Assembly: GCA_016783985.1 (NCBI GenBank)
Contig: JADHVM010000077.1
Coordinates: 1-5,439, forward strand
Direction: 5' to 3'
Source of the DNA: Actinomycetota bacterium
GTDB lineage: Bacteria > Actinomycetota > Humimicrobiia > Humimicrobiales > Humimicrobiaceae
Length of the DNA: 5,439 bases
A program made the translations under genes and the position numbers. The notes below the pieces were generated by a model, which had not been told where the DNA came from, did no database searches, and saw only the letters and a program-made list of their open reading frames with translations. How positions within the stretch are numbered: position 1 is the first letter of the stretch; each line of letters begins with the position of its first letter. This document shows, piece by piece, positions 5,032 to 5,439 of this stretch.

Positions 5032-5037
5032 TATCAG

Positions 5038-5439
5038 TTAATAGTTAAAATCATTGCTATCTATGATATTATTTAGTTTTCTTCTATATTCTTTAAGTCT
5101 ATTCCACTTAGCATCTAACGGTATTGAATGATCTATATGAGGAATATATCCACCTTTTTTCATAAGAATTGATACCTTTTCAAGTTCATCATCAATATCT
5201 TTACCGGCTCCATCTATTAATATTTTTTTATCTACTCCTCCTAACATTTGCAATTTTGGGTACATCTTTCTTATTTTAACCAAATCATTCACAGCTTCCA
5301 TTGGAAAAATTCCCGTAACCCCAGCTTCAAGCCACAAAGGTATTAACTCCTCAACTAAGCCATCGCAGTCAACAATTATATTTTTAATTTTGTATTGCTT
5401 TAAAAAATCGATTAATTTAATGTAGTAAGGTGTTAAAAA
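5038..5439 (-). CDS. Uroporphyrinogen decarboxylase-like (UroD/MtaA-type) protein, C-terminal 133 residues
   Basis: The minus-strand frame is open from the right window edge to the TAA at 5040-5038. The first visible residues are FLTPYYIKLIDFLKQYKIKN, so the true start is outside; the TTG at 5337 is internal. The visible part carries the C-terminal blocks of the UroD superfamily: IIVDCDGLVEELIPLWLEAG followed by VTGIFPMEA, then MLGGVDKKIL, then GGYIPHIDHSIP. This pattern is typical of the UroD-like proteins related to the corrinoid methyltransferases MtaA/CmuA rather than haem-pathway HemE. Such proteins in anaerobes move methyl groups between corrinoid proteins and coenzymes, or have unknown roles in sugar-type loci; I cannot choose from the C-terminus alone. 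The end looks natural (LKEYRRKLNN, then a short tail), so the IS element 6 bp downstream probably has not altered the protein, although it displaced whatever followed. Confidence 0.88.
   Translation of the reverse strand, partial: FLTPYYIKLIDFLKQYKIKNIIVDCDGLVEELIPLWLEAGVTGIFPMEAVNDLVKIRKMYPKLQMLGGVDKKILIDGAGKDIDDELEKVSILMKKGGYIPHIDHSIPLDAKWNRLKEYRRKLNNIIDSNDFNY

Noticed and set aside
5335..5337. TTG as the start of a 99-residue minus-strand gene
   Set aside because: The frame continues upstream to the window edge with clear UroD-family sequence (VDCDGLVEELIP), so the TTG is an internal Leu codon.

Overview
The window is AT-rich DNA with Shine-Dalgarno-led genes of low-GC Firmicutes type. 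A clostridial or halanaerobial host is my best guess, but the sequence cannot settle this. Every host gene lies on the minus strand, and one GC-richer insertion sequence lies on the plus strand. From right to left (the direction of host transcription) the order is: the C-terminal 133 residues of a uroporphyrinogen-decarboxylase-like (UroD/MtaA-type) protein; a complete IS3-family element of 1280 bp; an asparagine-synthetase-like gene (asnB-like); a 387-bp spacer; an M24 peptidase/creatinase-fold gene; a 29-codon remnant resembling the Anabaena sensory rhodopsin transducer (ASRT) family; a 256-bp AT-rich spacer; and the first 48 codons of a MNT-type nucleotidyltransferase, cut by the window edge.

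Two of the host enzymes look chemically altered. The AsnB-like protein starts Met-Ser instead of Met-Cys and has DGRIYN where NGEIYN is usual, so its glutaminase half should be dead, while the ATP-pyrophosphatase synthetase half keeps SGGLDSS. The M24 protein lacks both metal-binding aspartates and has Asp for one of the glutamates; its His and the final Glu remain. It is probably a creatinase-like non-metal enzyme or a binding protein. The ASRT remnant follows it by 7 bp, with its ribosome binding site over the M24 stop codon, so the two were once a coupled operon.

The M24 leader carries an 18-bp LacI/GalR-type palindrome (TGTnCAAnCGnTTGnACA) overlapping the ribosome binding site edge, and a 14/18 second copy exactly 101 bp upstream. 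This suggests a LacI-family repressor, possibly acting by looping. The asnB-like gene has its own promoter (TTGAGA-N17-TTTAAT) and a GTG start.

The IS element has 32-bp imperfect terminal repeats, orfA and orfB in a -1 frame relationship with an A8 slippery run, a DD(35)E transposase, and a perfect 10-bp inverted repeat next to the orfA start. That repeat should block translation of read-through transcripts but be only half present in transcripts from the element's own promoter. No target duplication is visible. I found no CRISPR array, tRNA or rRNA.
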